Origin: J038 sp036734085 | Lineage (GTDB): Bacteria > Chloroflexota > Anaerolineae > Aggregatilineales > Phototrophicaceae | Assembly (NCBI GenBank): GCA_036734085.1 | Contig: DAIMZF010000016.1 | Location: 1-44,148 of the forward strand | Reading direction: 5' to 3' | DNA: 44,148 bases | In this document: positions 32,274 to 40,626 of the stretch, in pieces | Position numbering within the stretch: position 1 is the stretch's first letter | Layout of the letters: each line of letters starts with the position of its first letter | The notes under the pieces: model-generated | Database searches by the model: none | What the model was told of the DNA's origin: nothing | The model's input: only the letters and a program-made list of their open reading frames with translations | Program-made: the position numbers and the translations under genes

Positions 32274-34529
32274 ATGGCAAATACAGAACGCATTGTGCGC
32301 CGCTACACTCTGGACGTACATGGCAAAGAAATGATTATTGAGACAGGCCGCTTTGCAGAGCAAGCTGGCGGTGCAGTCACAGTACAGGTCGGCGAAACCA
32401 TGATTTTCGCCAGTGCCACCATGAGCAAAAGCGCCCGCGAAGGATTAGACTTCTTCCCGTTGAGCGTGGATTATGAAGAAAAAATGTACGCCGGTGGGCG
32501 TATTCCCGGTAGCTTCTTCCGTCGGGAAGGGCGTCCTTCCGAAGGCGCGATTTTGATTTCCCGTGTGATTGACCGCACTCTGCGCCCGTTATTCCCGGAT
32601 GACATGCGTAACGAAGTCCAGTTGATCCTGATGACATTGAGCCATGACATGGAAAACCCGGTGGATATGATGGGGATTGTGGCGGCCAGTGCCGCGCTGA
32701 CTATCTCCGACATCCCCTGGGATGGCCCGGTGGCGGGCGTCCGTGTGGGTCGGATTAATGACCTGTTGGTTATCAATCCAACTTACACCGAAATGGAAAA
32801 AAGCACGCTGGATTTACGTGTCTCCGGCACGTCAGATGCTATTAACATGGTGGAGTGCGGCGCGGATGAAATCACCGAAGAAGTCATGCTGGAAGCGCTG
32901 GAACTCGCACAGCAGACCATTCGCCCGATTGTCGAACTCATCAACCAGATACGGACGGATGCCGGTAAGGAAAAATCTCCTTATACTGCCGCCGCCGATG
33001 ACAAGACATTCTTTGAAGAATTTGCTGGTAAATCCCGTGATAAAGTGCGCGAAGTCATCACCACACAGACCGACCGTGCCGACCGTAGCCTTGCCATTGG
33101 GGAACTGCGTGACACGCTGACATCAGAATATGAAGAACTGAACATCGCGCTTGAAGATGATGAGGCCAAAATCACGGCCAAGAACGTGCGCGAAGCGTTG
33201 GATAAAGTGGTGAAGCAGGAAGTCCGCCGCCGCATTGTGGATGAAGGCATCCGCCCGGATGGGCGCGGAACAACCGAGCTTCGTCAACTTTCGGCGGAAG
33301 TCGGCCTCATCCCACGAGTACATGGCTCCGGCTTGTTCCAACGTGGGCAAACACAGGTGTTATCAATCGCTACACTGGGCACACCCCGCGACGCCCAAGA
33401 GTTAGACGGCCTTAACCCGGATGATAGCAAACGCTACATTCATCATTACAACTTCCCGCCTTACAGCACAGGCGAAGCCTACCCGCTACGCGGCACGAAA
33501 CGCCGTGAAGTAGGTCATGGTGCGCTGGCGGAAGCCGCTCTGCGCCCGATGATTCCAAGCGAGAATGAATTCCCGTACACAGTGCGTATCGTCAGCGAAG
33601 TGATGAGTTCTAACGGCAGTACCTCGATGGCGAGCGTGTGCGGTAGCACGCTGGCTTTGATGGATGCCGGTGTGCCGATTAAGCATCCGGTGGCTGGGAT
33701 TGCGATGGGGCTTATCAAAGAAGGCGATAAGTTCGCTGTGCTGACCGATATTCAAGGCATGGAAGATCACATCGGCGATATGGACTTTAAAGTCGCAGGC
33801 ACGGCGCAAGGCATCACCGCGCTACAGATGGACATTAAAATCGGCGGCATCCCTAGCGAAGTGATGGCGCAGGCGCTTTCGCAAGCGAAGGAAGCGCGTC
33901 TCAACATTTTGGATGTGATGCTATCCGCAATTTCCACCCCGCGCGAGAGCTTAAACGCCTATGCGCCGCGCATGGTTACAATCAAAATTCACCCGGAAAA
34001 AATCGGCGCTTTGATTGGGCCGGGCGGCAAGAACGTGCGCGGTATCCAGGAGCGTACCGGCGTCAAGATTGACATTCAAGAAGACGGTACAGTATTTGTG
34101 GCGGGGGTTGATGGCGCTTCGGTGGATTCCGCACTGGCGCAAATCAACGGCCTGACGGAAGAAGCCGAACTTGGTAAAATCTATACAGGTCGCGTCACAC
34201 GCATCGAACCTTACGGCGTGTTTGTCGAGATTATGCCCGGCAAGGACGGGATGGTTCACATCTCGCAACTGTCCGACCGCCGTGTGGAAAAACCGGAAGA
34301 CGAAGTTCAGCTTGAAGACGAAATCATGGTGATGGTCACAGATGTTGACCCGGGTTCTGGCAAGGTACGCCTGAGCCGCCAGGCCGTGCTGGAGGGATGG
34401 ACGATAGAAGAAGCGCGTGCCGCCGATAGCCGCCGTAGTGGTGGCGGCGGTGGTAATCGTGGCGGTGGCGACCGTCGCGGGGGTGGGGGCGATCGCCGTG
34501 GCGGCGGTGGCGGCAACCGCCGTGACTAA
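32274..34529 (+). CDS. pnp: Polyribonucleotide nucleotidyltransferase (PNPase)
   Basis: 751 aa from the ATG at 32274, with GAGGAG 10 bp upstream; an in-frame start at 32256 lies over this site. Order: RNase PH domain 1 (about 10-215), the helical linker (about 240-310), catalytic RNase PH domain 2 (about 320-545), KH domain (IGPGGKNVRGIQERTG, about 580-595) and S1 domain (GKIYTGRVTRIEPYGVFVEIMPG, about 630-652). The last 40 residues are a Gly/Arg-rich tail with GGDRRGG repeats, absent from E. coli PNPase (711 aa), likely an RNA-binding or protein-docking tail. Degrades RNA 3' to 5' by phosphorolysis. Confidence 0.97.
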   Translation: MANTERIVRRYTLDVHGKEMIIETGRFAEQAGGAVTVQVGETMIFASATMSKSAREGLDFFPLSVDYEEKMYAGGRIPGSFFRREGRPSEGAILISRVIDRTLRPLFPDDMRNEVQLILMTLSHDMENPVDMMGIVAASAALTISDIPWDGPVAGVRVGRINDLLVINPTYTEMEKSTLDLRVSGTSDAINMVECGADEITEEVMLEALELAQQTIRPIVELINQIRTDAGKEKSPYTAAADDKTFFEEFAGKSRDKVREVITTQTDRADRSLAIGELRDTLTSEYEELNIALEDDEAKITAKNVREALDKVVKQEVRRRIVDEGIRPDGRGTTELRQLSAEVGLIPRVHGSGLFQRGQTQVLSIATLGTPRDAQELDGLNPDDSKRYIHHYNFPPYSTGEAYPLRGTKRREVGHGALAEAALRPMIPSENEFPYTVRIVSEVMSSNGSTSMASVCGSTLALMDAGVPIKHPVAGIAMGLIKEGDKFAVLTDIQGMEDHIGDMDFKVAGTAQGITALQMDIKIGGIPSEVMAQALSQAKEARLNILDVMLSAISTPRESLNAYAPRMVTIKIHPEKIGALIGPGGKNVRGIQERTGVKIDIQEDGTVFVAGVDGASVDSALAQINGLTEEAELGKIYTGRVTRIEPYGVFVEIMPGKDGMVHISQLSDRRVEKPEDEVQLEDEIMVMVTDVDPGSGKVRLSRQAVLEGWTIEEARAADSRRSGGGGGNRGGGDRRGGGGDRRGGGGGNRRD

Positions 34530-34560
34530 GCAGAAACGCCCTGTATAACGTATGATTACA

Positions 34561-34590
34561 AAGGACGGTGAAATATGCCGTCCTTTTTTT
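34561..34590 (+). terminator. Terminator of pnp
   Basis: Stem AAGGACGG (34561-34568) / CCGTCCTT (34578-34585), 9-nt loop, seven T. Confidence 0.93.
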
Positions 34591-34657
34591 GTATGGCTAC
34601 AATGGTGTAGAATGCGAATTATGAATTTTGTGAGTGACAACGGGTGAGGCTCATCTT

Positions 34658-36007
34658 GTGGCAAAAACACAGCCACCATTAATCACATCTGCACGTTGGG
34701 GGACGCGCACCAAACGATTGGTTGGTATCTTCCTGTTTTTAGGGCTGGTGATAGGTCTGTATTTTTTTATAGGCTTACTCCCAATCTTAGTAATATCCGC
34801 ATTGCTGGCTTATATCTTGTGGCCGATAGTCAACTTTGTGGACGCGCACGTTTTGGGGGCATTCGGCATCCGATGGCGCTCGATGTCCGTACTGTTGACG
34901 TTTATCGGCTTGATTGCGTCCGTTGTCGCCGGGATTATCCTTATTTTGCCCGTCCTGGTTGGGCAGGTGGGGCAACTAGGCGAACGTCTGCCGGAGATTG
35001 TGGCAGATGCTGAAGCGCAAATCCGCCAATTCCTTAGCCAGCCTTTATCGTTTGGCGGAACGCCCATCCTGATTGATGGTGAGCCAATTGTGCCACTAGA
35101 CCGGCTGGAACAAATCACGGCAACAGACCCCATTACAGCATTTGTTGGCAACGGGGATTTTGACATCTTCGCAGTCATCGGTAATGTGCTGACCTCTATC
35201 GGTGCGCCTGCGTTCAGCGTGTTAGGTGGGGCAATTACAGTTGTCATCAATCTGCTGTTCATCCTCGTGCTGATGTTCTACCTGATGCGCGATGGCGATG
35301 TCTTTGTGGGGCATATCATCAACATTGCACCTAAAGCGTATCAAGGTGACCTGCGGCGCTTATTCTATGAACTAGGCCGGGTGTGGAACGCTTATCTGCG
35401 TGGGCAACTGATTTTATGTGTCAGCATTGGTATGGCGGTTTACATCGCGGCGCTAATCATGGGCTTGCCCGGTGCGCCTATACTCGGCTTGATTGCCGCG
35501 TTGCTGGAATTTATCCCAAACATCGGCCCCACTATAGCGACAATTCCGGCAGTATTGGTTGCTTTGCTGTCTACGTCCAGCACCTTCCCGTTTTTATCCG
35601 GTGTGACGTTTGCGCTGGCGGTCATGGGAATGTGGGCACTGATTCAGCAATTGGAAGCGATTTATCTGACGCCGCGTGTCATGGGGGGCGGGCTGGATTT
35701 ACACCCTGTGGTTGTCATTATTGCGCTGTTAGCAGGCGCTTACATCGGCGGGGCAATAGGCGTCATTCTGGCCGCGCCCTTTATGGCAACGGCGCGGGTC
35801 TTCAGCCAGTATTTTTACGGGAAGCTATTCGACGTTGACCCATTTCCCAATCCGAAACCCTACGAAATCGACGCTCGTAAGCCGCGTTTGCTCCGGGCAG
35901 TGAATTATATGAAGCAACGGTTCAACAACGGGCACTCGCAAGTAGAAAAAACAACCCAACAATCGACAGAACAACAGACTAAAAAGGAAGCAGAACACGA
36001 TGTCTAA
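34658..36007 (+). CDS. AI-2E family transporter (PerM-like)
   Basis: Multi-spanning membrane protein of 449 aa from a GTG at 34658, preceded by GTGAGG at 9 bp; an upstream in-frame GTG at 34634 has no such site. The topology is that of the family: two or three N-terminal helices, an extracellular loop of about 130 residues, then the conserved C-terminal half with GLPGAPILGLIAALLEFIPNIGP and YLTPRVMGGGLDLHPVVVIIALLAG. The tail (about 420-449) is polar with repeated Gln/Thr/Glu. Members include Na+/H+ antiporters and the TqsA exporter; substrate unknown. First gene of a four-gene unit. Confidence 0.87.
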   Translation: MAKTQPPLITSARWGTRTKRLVGIFLFLGLVIGLYFFIGLLPILVISALLAYILWPIVNFVDAHVLGAFGIRWRSMSVLLTFIGLIASVVAGIILILPVLVGQVGQLGERLPEIVADAEAQIRQFLSQPLSFGGTPILIDGEPIVPLDRLEQITATDPITAFVGNGDFDIFAVIGNVLTSIGAPAFSVLGGAITVVINLLFILVLMFYLMRDGDVFVGHIINIAPKAYQGDLRRLFYELGRVWNAYLRGQLILCVSIGMAVYIAALIMGLPGAPILGLIAALLEFIPNIGPTIATIPAVLVALLSTSSTFPFLSGVTFALAVMGMWALIQQLEAIYLTPRVMGGGLDLHPVVVIIALLAGAYIGGAIGVILAAPFMATARVFSQYFYGKLFDVDPFPNPKPYEIDARKPRLLRAVNYMKQRFNNGHSQVEKTTQQSTEQQTKKEAEHDV

Positions 36008-36191
36008 CGATAATAATATCCCGACAGAAGTCATCGCCGAGACCGAAAATTATGTGGCATGGCAGAGCCAGGAACCAGACGGTGAGACAGTCTACCACGT
36101 AGAACTAGGCGCGGTGACGTTGCACTTCTTCCGGGAAGAATGGGAAGAAGTATTGACCTTGATGCAAGCACTGATTGAAGATGATGAATAA
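36000..36191 (+). CDS. Small acidic protein, 63 aa, unknown
   Basis: Not a family I can name. The ATG at 36000 overlaps the transporter stop by 8 bp and the gene's own end overlaps the next methyltransferase-like gene by 11 bp; GGAAG lies 9 bp upstream. The protein is strongly acidic, with a predicted beta meander (NYVAWQSQE, ETVYHVELGAVTLHFF) and a C-terminal helix (EEWEEVLTLMQALIED). The tight embedding between two genes supports real expression. Confidence 0.7.
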   Translation: MSNDNNIPTEVIAETENYVAWQSQEPDGETVYHVELGAVTLHFFREEWEEVLTLMQALIEDDE

Positions 36192-36987
36192 CCGGACGCA
36201 ACAGATTATCAAGCATCTGCCGCCGGGTGTGGAAGGTCTGCGTTTGCTGGATGTCAACGGCGAAGCAGGCGCGGAATTGCGACAGGCACGGCCAGAGCTA
36301 AACATCCGCGCTGTGCCCGGCGACGCCCGCACATGGGACATCCCGCCTGATAGTGCCGATGCGGTGGTGGCGCTGGACTATGTGTTGAACGAATCGTTTT
36401 TAATCGCGGCGCTATCTGCTTTGCGGGCGGGTGGCCGCTTGATTGTGATTAATCAACGTGGGGAAGTGCAGGAAGCGATGGGCCGTCGGTTGGAAGATGC
36501 CGATTATGTGCGGATTCTGCTAGAGGCACTCCCGAACGGGGGCGTGCTGATGCGCGGTGAAAAACGCCACGACACCGCCGATACGCTCGCCCGTATTCAG
36601 GCTATCGCCGCACAAGATGCCGACCGCCTGGACTTGAAAAGCTTTAAAGGGCGTTATGTGCATCTGCTCATCCAACAGACACCCAATAAACCTGTCTGGC
36701 GACTGCAACCCGATGAGCCGATACGCTGGCAGGCATTAGCAATTCGGCGGGGAGAGGCGATGGCACTACTGGCCTTTAGTAGCCTGCCCAAAGCCGTAAA
36801 CTTCATGCAACCCGCAGTCTTAAGCGGCCATGTCAATGACATTAACAAGGTCGGCAAGTTCCGCCGAGATTATGCGGCGGCGTGGACTTTGCCCGTAATC
36901 GTGAATCCTGGCCCGGAAGTGTTGGAATCCGCAGAGGTGGCATTGGTGGAAGTTGATATGAAAACGGCGGAAGCCCCCGACGAATAG
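36181..36987 (+). CDS. Methyltransferase-fold protein with degenerate SAM motif
   Basis: 268 aa. Residues about 18-100 follow a class I methyltransferase pattern: GLRLLDVNGEAGAEL where motif I should be, PDSADAVVALDYVL and then LRAGGRLIVINQRGE. Motif I lacks the usual GxGxG glycines, so SAM binding is doubtful. The C-terminal 130 residues form a separate unrecognised domain (KAVNFMQPAVLSGHVNDINKV region). Start ATGs at 36181 and 36184 are both possible; TTG at 36175 is less likely. Translationally coupled to the 63-aa gene and followed after 9 bp by a true methyltransferase. Confidence 0.72.
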   Translation: MMNNRTQQIIKHLPPGVEGLRLLDVNGEAGAELRQARPELNIRAVPGDARTWDIPPDSADAVVALDYVLNESFLIAALSALRAGGRLIVINQRGEVQEAMGRRLEDADYVRILLEALPNGGVLMRGEKRHDTADTLARIQAIAAQDADRLDLKSFKGRYVHLLIQQTPNKPVWRLQPDEPIRWQALAIRRGEAMALLAFSSLPKAVNFMQPAVLSGHVNDINKVGKFRRDYAAAWTLPVIVNPGPEVLESAEVALVEVDMKTAEAPDE

Positions 36988-36996
36988 CCTTTTTAC

Positions 36997-38157
36997 ATGG
37001 ATGAACTGATTTTCCTTACATCGTCGCGTGGCGAAAAACTCCTGCATGAACTGGCACAGGTGGATTTAGATGCCGATTTGATCAAACGGGTGACCACGCT
37101 CCGCAGGGAGTATGACGCAGAGCAGGTAAACGCCGCCATGACGCAGGCCAGGCTTCGCCGTAAAGCGGTGGAAAAATTCGGCATGGATGCGGCGCGGATG
37201 TTCTTCACGGCGGACGCTTTAGAACAAGCCAGCGACCCGCTTATTCGCGCTTATCGGGCGGATATCGTGCAGGGTACAGAGGTCTTAGACCTGTGCTGTG
37301 GCATCGGCGCGGATGCACTGGCTTTCGGGCGGACAAATTTACAGGTCACGGGTGTGGATTATGACCAGACACGTATCGCGTTTGCCCGACAAAACGCGGA
37401 AGTACTTGGCCTAAGCAACGTCTTGTTTGAAGTAGCGGATGTCCGTGAGTTAGAAGCGAGTGCAGAGGTTGTCTTCTTTGACCCAGCGCGCCGTGATGAG
37501 CGTGGCAAGCGGATTCATAACGTCTGGGGCTACATTCCGAACTTGGGGACAATTACGCGGTTTCAGGCCGGGCGGCGTATGGTCAAAATTGCGCCGGGTG
37601 TGGATTTAGCCCAGCTAAAAGATTTTCCCTGTCGTGTGGAATTTATCAGTGTGGGTGGCGACTTAAAAGAGGCTTTGCTCCATGTGGATGAAAGCGGCAT
37701 GACCGCAACTTACATGGATGCGGAACTGCGCTTGCAGTGGTCACAGGCGGATACAGCGACTGAACCAGAGATAACACTTTCCGCACCGCGTGGCTGGCTC
37801 ATCGAGCCAGATTTTGCCCTGATGCGTGCCGGGCTGGTGCGTCATTTCGCCGGGCAAATCGGCGGCTATCTGTTGGATGAAACTATCGCTTACATCACTG
37901 CGGATGCTAAGCCGGATACCGCATGGGGGCGGGCATGGCGTATTTGGGATTGGATGCCGTTTAACCTTAAAAATCTGCGGGAATACCTGCGGGTGCGTAA
38001 CATCGGCAGGGTGACAGTCAAGAAGCGCGGCTCGGCCATCACGCCGGAAGACCTGATGAGCAAACTCAGGCTTAAAGGTGCGGAGTCCTGCACGCTCGTC
38101 CTCACGCGCTATGCCACACAACACATCGTTATAATTTGTGCAGATTATACAGCTTAG
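36997..38157 (+). CDS. Class I SAM methyltransferase with THUMP-like domain
   Basis: 386 aa. Motif I DLCCGIGAD (98-106) is intact, VTGVDYD (118-124) follows, and DPARR (162-166) takes the motif IV position. An N-terminal helical region (1-90) and a C-terminal region ending in KKRGSAITPEDLMSKLRLKG match proteins with a THUMP-like C-terminal domain (PG_1098 type), which are thought to modify RNA. Substrate unknown. Last gene of the transporter unit; its stop directly precedes a TATAAT for the next gene. Confidence 0.85.
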   Translation: MDELIFLTSSRGEKLLHELAQVDLDADLIKRVTTLRREYDAEQVNAAMTQARLRRKAVEKFGMDAARMFFTADALEQASDPLIRAYRADIVQGTEVLDLCCGIGADALAFGRTNLQVTGVDYDQTRIAFARQNAEVLGLSNVLFEVADVRELEASAEVVFFDPARRDERGKRIHNVWGYIPNLGTITRFQAGRRMVKIAPGVDLAQLKDFPCRVEFISVGGDLKEALLHVDESGMTATYMDAELRLQWSQADTATEPEITLSAPRGWLIEPDFALMRAGLVRHFAGQIGGYLLDETIAYITADAKPDTAWGRAWRIWDWMPFNLKNLREYLRVRNIGRVTVKKRGSAITPEDLMSKLRLKGAESCTLVLTRYATQHIVIICADYTA

Positions 38158-38163
38158 TTGGGC

Positions 38164-38169
38164 TATAAT
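38164..38169 (+). promoter_or_regulatory. -10 box of the aldehyde dehydrogenase gene
   Basis: Perfect TATAAT 7 bp after the preceding stop codon and 40 bp before the ATG. The -35 region is not recognisable; a second TATAAT lies at 38130-38135. Confidence 0.45.
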
Positions 38170-38208
38170 AGGGTAAATTGCCTTAATAAAAAGAGAGGAT
38201 TTATCCGC

Positions 38209-39765
38209 ATGTTACCTCCGTTTCAAAATGAACCCTTCACGGATTTTTCCGTGCCAGAAAATTGTGACGCCTTTGCAGATGCGTTGAGGCAGGTTAAAGG
38301 CGAACTTGGCCGGACGTATCCGCTTGTTATTGGCGATAAACGCATCGAATTAGTAGAGACTTTCCCCTCCATTAATCCAGCACGCCCGGCGGAGGTCATC
38401 GGCAACTTTGCCAACGGGAGCGCATTACACGTAGACCAGGCGTTAGCCGTAGCGACAGATGCTTTTAAAACGTGGCAGTATACCGCCCCGTCGGAACGTG
38501 CCCGTTATCTGTTGAAGGCGGCGGCGGAGATGCGGCGGCGTAAGCACGAATTCAGCGCCGTGATGGTGCTGGAAGTGGGTAAAAGCTGGGCAGAAGCGGA
38601 TGCTGATACCGCCGAGACAATCGACTTTTTAGAATATTACGCCCGGCAGATTATACGTATTGCGGATAGTTCCGACATGCTCACGGAATATCCGCCGGAG
38701 CAACTGGAATTGCAGTATATTCCGTTGGGGGTAGGGGCGATTATCCCGCCCTGGAACTTCCCTTGTGCGATTGCAACTGGCATGATGGCGGCGGCGATTG
38801 TGGCTGGTAACACCGTGTTGTGGAAGCCTGCGGAGCAAAGCCCGCTTGTAGCGTGGAAGGCCGCCGAGCTATTTTGGGATAGCGGCCTGCCTGCTGGTGT
38901 GCTGAACTTCCTCACCGGGCCGGGTGAAGTCGTCGGGGCGCGGATGGTGGAGCATCCCGGCACACGCTTTATCGCATTTACAGGTTCGCGGGAAGTGGGC
39001 ACGATGATTTACGAGCAGGCCGCGAAGGTACATCCGAGCCAGAAGTGGCTTAAGCGGACGATTCTGGAGATGGGCGGCAAAGATGCCGTCGTCGTGGATG
39101 AAACAACCGACCCGGATGAAGCGGCGGCGGGCATTGTTGCCAGTGCATTTGGCTTTCAGGGGCAGAAGTGCAGTGCAGGCAGTCGGGCGATTATTGTGGA
39201 TGACATCTACGACGTTGTGGTGGCGAAGGTGGTAGAACTCACCCGTAAAATTACGATTGGCGCACCGGATACCAGCGCGGATGTGTACATGGGGCCAGTC
39301 GTGGATACGGACTCGCTCAACAAAATTATGAGTTATATTGAAATCGGCATGACAGAAGCCGAATTGCTGACAGGTGGACGGCGTGTGGAGCAAGAGGGCG
39401 GCTACTTCATCCAGCCTACCGTGTTTGGGGATGTGCCGCGTTCCGCACGGATTGCGCGTGAAGAAATATTTGGGCCGGTGCTGGCTTGCATCCGTGCGGA
39501 AGACTTCGACGATGCGCTGGACATCGCCAATGATACAGACTACGGTCTAACGGGCGCGGTCTACAGCCAAGACCGCCGTCGCCTGGAACAGGCACGGCGG
39601 GAATATCATGTGGGCAACCTGTACTTAAACCGCAAATGCACCGGCGCGCTGGTGGGTGTGCATCCGTTTGGCGGGTTTAATATGAGTGGTACAGATAGCA
39701 AAGCAGGTGGCCCGGATTATCTGCTGTTGTTTACCCAAGCAAAGAGTATTGCAGAAAAACTTTAA
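38209..39765 (+). CDS. L-glutamate gamma-semialdehyde (1-pyrroline-5-carboxylate) dehydrogenase
   Basis: Aldehyde dehydrogenase of 518 aa, NAD-linked, oxidising glutamate semialdehyde to glutamate in proline or arginine breakdown. N183 is in PWNFP, the general base is E287 in LEMGGKD, and the nucleophile is C321 in GFQGQKCSAGSRAI; the GFQGQKCSA form and the C-terminal GGFNMSGTDSKAGGPDYLLLF are typical of the RocA/PruA-type P5C dehydrogenases. The ATG at 38209 has AGAGAGGAT 9 bp upstream. No proline dehydrogenase gene is adjacent. Confidence 0.9.
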   Translation: MLPPFQNEPFTDFSVPENCDAFADALRQVKGELGRTYPLVIGDKRIELVETFPSINPARPAEVIGNFANGSALHVDQALAVATDAFKTWQYTAPSERARYLLKAAAEMRRRKHEFSAVMVLEVGKSWAEADADTAETIDFLEYYARQIIRIADSSDMLTEYPPEQLELQYIPLGVGAIIPPWNFPCAIATGMMAAAIVAGNTVLWKPAEQSPLVAWKAAELFWDSGLPAGVLNFLTGPGEVVGARMVEHPGTRFIAFTGSREVGTMIYEQAAKVHPSQKWLKRTILEMGGKDAVVVDETTDPDEAAAGIVASAFGFQGQKCSAGSRAIIVDDIYDVVVAKVVELTRKITIGAPDTSADVYMGPVVDTDSLNKIMSYIEIGMTEAELLTGGRRVEQEGGYFIQPTVFGDVPRSARIAREEIFGPVLACIRAEDFDDALDIANDTDYGLTGAVYSQDRRRLEQARREYHVGNLYLNRKCTGALVGVHPFGGFNMSGTDSKAGGPDYLLLFTQAKSIAEKL

Positions 39766-39789
39766 CCTTTACCCCGTCTTGCGTATAAT
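39761..39789 (+). promoter_or_regulatory. Putative promoter of the phosphoribosyltransferase gene
   Basis: TTTAAC (39761-39766), 17-bp spacer, TATAAT (39784-39789). The -35 box overlaps the end of the aldehyde dehydrogenase gene. Confidence 0.5.
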
Positions 39790-39805
39790 AGTCTCATGAG
39801 TTCTC

Positions 39806-39832
39806 GACAGGTCTGTATCAGACCTGTCTTTT
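39806..39832 (+). terminator. Terminator or attenuator hairpin before the phosphoribosyltransferase
   Basis: A perfect 10-bp stem (GACAGGTCTG at 39806-39815, CAGACCTGTC at 39819-39828) with a 3-nt loop and TTTT. It terminates the aldehyde dehydrogenase transcript, but it also lies downstream of the promoter at 39784 and so within the leader of the next gene. Confidence 0.82.
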
Positions 39833-39854
39833 ATCCTGGAAAAAGGAAAAAACA

Positions 39855-40388
39855 ATGGCGCAACAACAAGGCCCAATGCGGACAGAGCTATTGACGTGGG
39901 CAGACGTTGAAAAATTGATTGATACACTCGTTCCGCAAATTCGGAGCGTGGCGCTGTTCGACGGGATGGTGATGATTACACGGGGGGGCATCGTGCCTGG
40001 TGGCTTGCTGGCAGAAGCATTGGAAATCCGGCATGTGCTAACGGCGGCCGTGGACTTCCCCGCGACGGAAGAAGCACAGCTTATGGCGTGGCCGTCCTTC
40101 TTGCAATTCCCTGCACAGGGGTTACTGCAAGGCCGCCGTGTGCTGATTATTGATGATGTGTGGGGCAGTGGCCGCACCAGTACGGCGGTGAAGGGGCGCG
40201 TACAGGCCAATGGCGCGGAATCGTTTACGTGTGTGTTTCACTTCAACCCGTATCGCTCGTTATTCAGCAAAGCCCAACCGGATTTTTACGGCGCAGTGAC
40301 CGATGCGTTTGTTGTCTATCCCTGGGAAGTTGACAGGGGTTTACGTGGAATGGGAATGCGTTCACCATCACCGGAGCCTACCAATTAA
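39855..40388 (+). CDS. Phosphoribosyltransferase (purine/xanthine type)
   Basis: 177 aa. The PRPP-binding motif VLIIDDVWGSGRTSTAV (about 96-112) is clear, preceded by the flexible-loop region and GGIVPGGLLAEAL (about 44-56), where the PPi-binding loop of xanthine/hypoxanthine enzymes lies. A base-salvage role is likely; the hood region that sets base specificity is not diagnostic. AAAAGGAAAAA lies before the ATG. The gene stands alone behind a hairpin that could attenuate it. Confidence 0.82.
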   Translation: MAQQQGPMRTELLTWADVEKLIDTLVPQIRSVALFDGMVMITRGGIVPGGLLAEALEIRHVLTAAVDFPATEEAQLMAWPSFLQFPAQGLLQGRRVLIIDDVWGSGRTSTAVKGRVQANGAESFTCVFHFNPYRSLFSKAQPDFYGAVTDAFVVYPWEVDRGLRGMGMRSPSPEPTN

Positions 40389-40424
40389 ATTTCATCGAAT
40401 TTTCACGCATACGATTTACTTTTC

Positions 40425-40433
40425 TGCTATAAT
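40425..40433 (+). promoter_or_regulatory. Extended -10 promoter of the first S1 gene
   Basis: TGcTATAAT is a perfect extended -10 element; the -35 box is poor. Transcription should start near 40440, giving a leader of about 185 nt. Confidence 0.6.
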
Positions 40434-40498
40434 CGTGTGTATGATGTTATTGTTTTCGTATCATATCAAGACACACTTGACTCATGTTCACAATACAA

Positions 40499-40616
40499 CG
40501 CGATTGATTGACAAAGTGACCCAACAGAATACACGTTTTATTAACCAGCACACACACATCCTCCCAGAAAGGAGTGCGCGTATCCTGACAGCGTTCGCGT
40601 AGGTTGTCAATCGCGC
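40499..40616 (+). ncRNA. Leader of the first S1 gene with two exclusive folds
   Basis: TTGTCAATCGCG (40604-40615) can pair over 12 bp with the distal arm 40499-40514 (CGCGATTG, a 4-nt bulge ATTG, then ACAA). The same bases can instead take part in a local hairpin: GCGCG (40576-40580) with CGCGC (40612-40616) and TGACA (40586-40590) with TGTCA (40605-40609). A small hairpin CTCC (40561-40564) / GGAG (40571-40574) occludes the only purine-rich stretch. No Shine-Dalgarno sequence lies at the normal distance from the ATG at 40627. Confidence 0.45.
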
Positions 40617-40626
40617 TATTTATGTA

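Noticed and set aside
34430..34529. Repeats at the end of pnp as a separate repeat element
   Set aside because: They encode the Gly/Arg-rich tail in frame and stop with the gene.
33951..34679. 242-codon minus-strand open frame opposite pnp
   Set aside because: Antisense shadow; the Ala/Thr-rich stretch is the complement of the Gly-rich pnp tail.
40303..40602. 99-codon open frame overlapping the phosphoribosyltransferase end and the S1 leader
   Set aside because: It spans the promoter and structured leader of the S1 gene; no ribosome binding site and no recognisable sequence.
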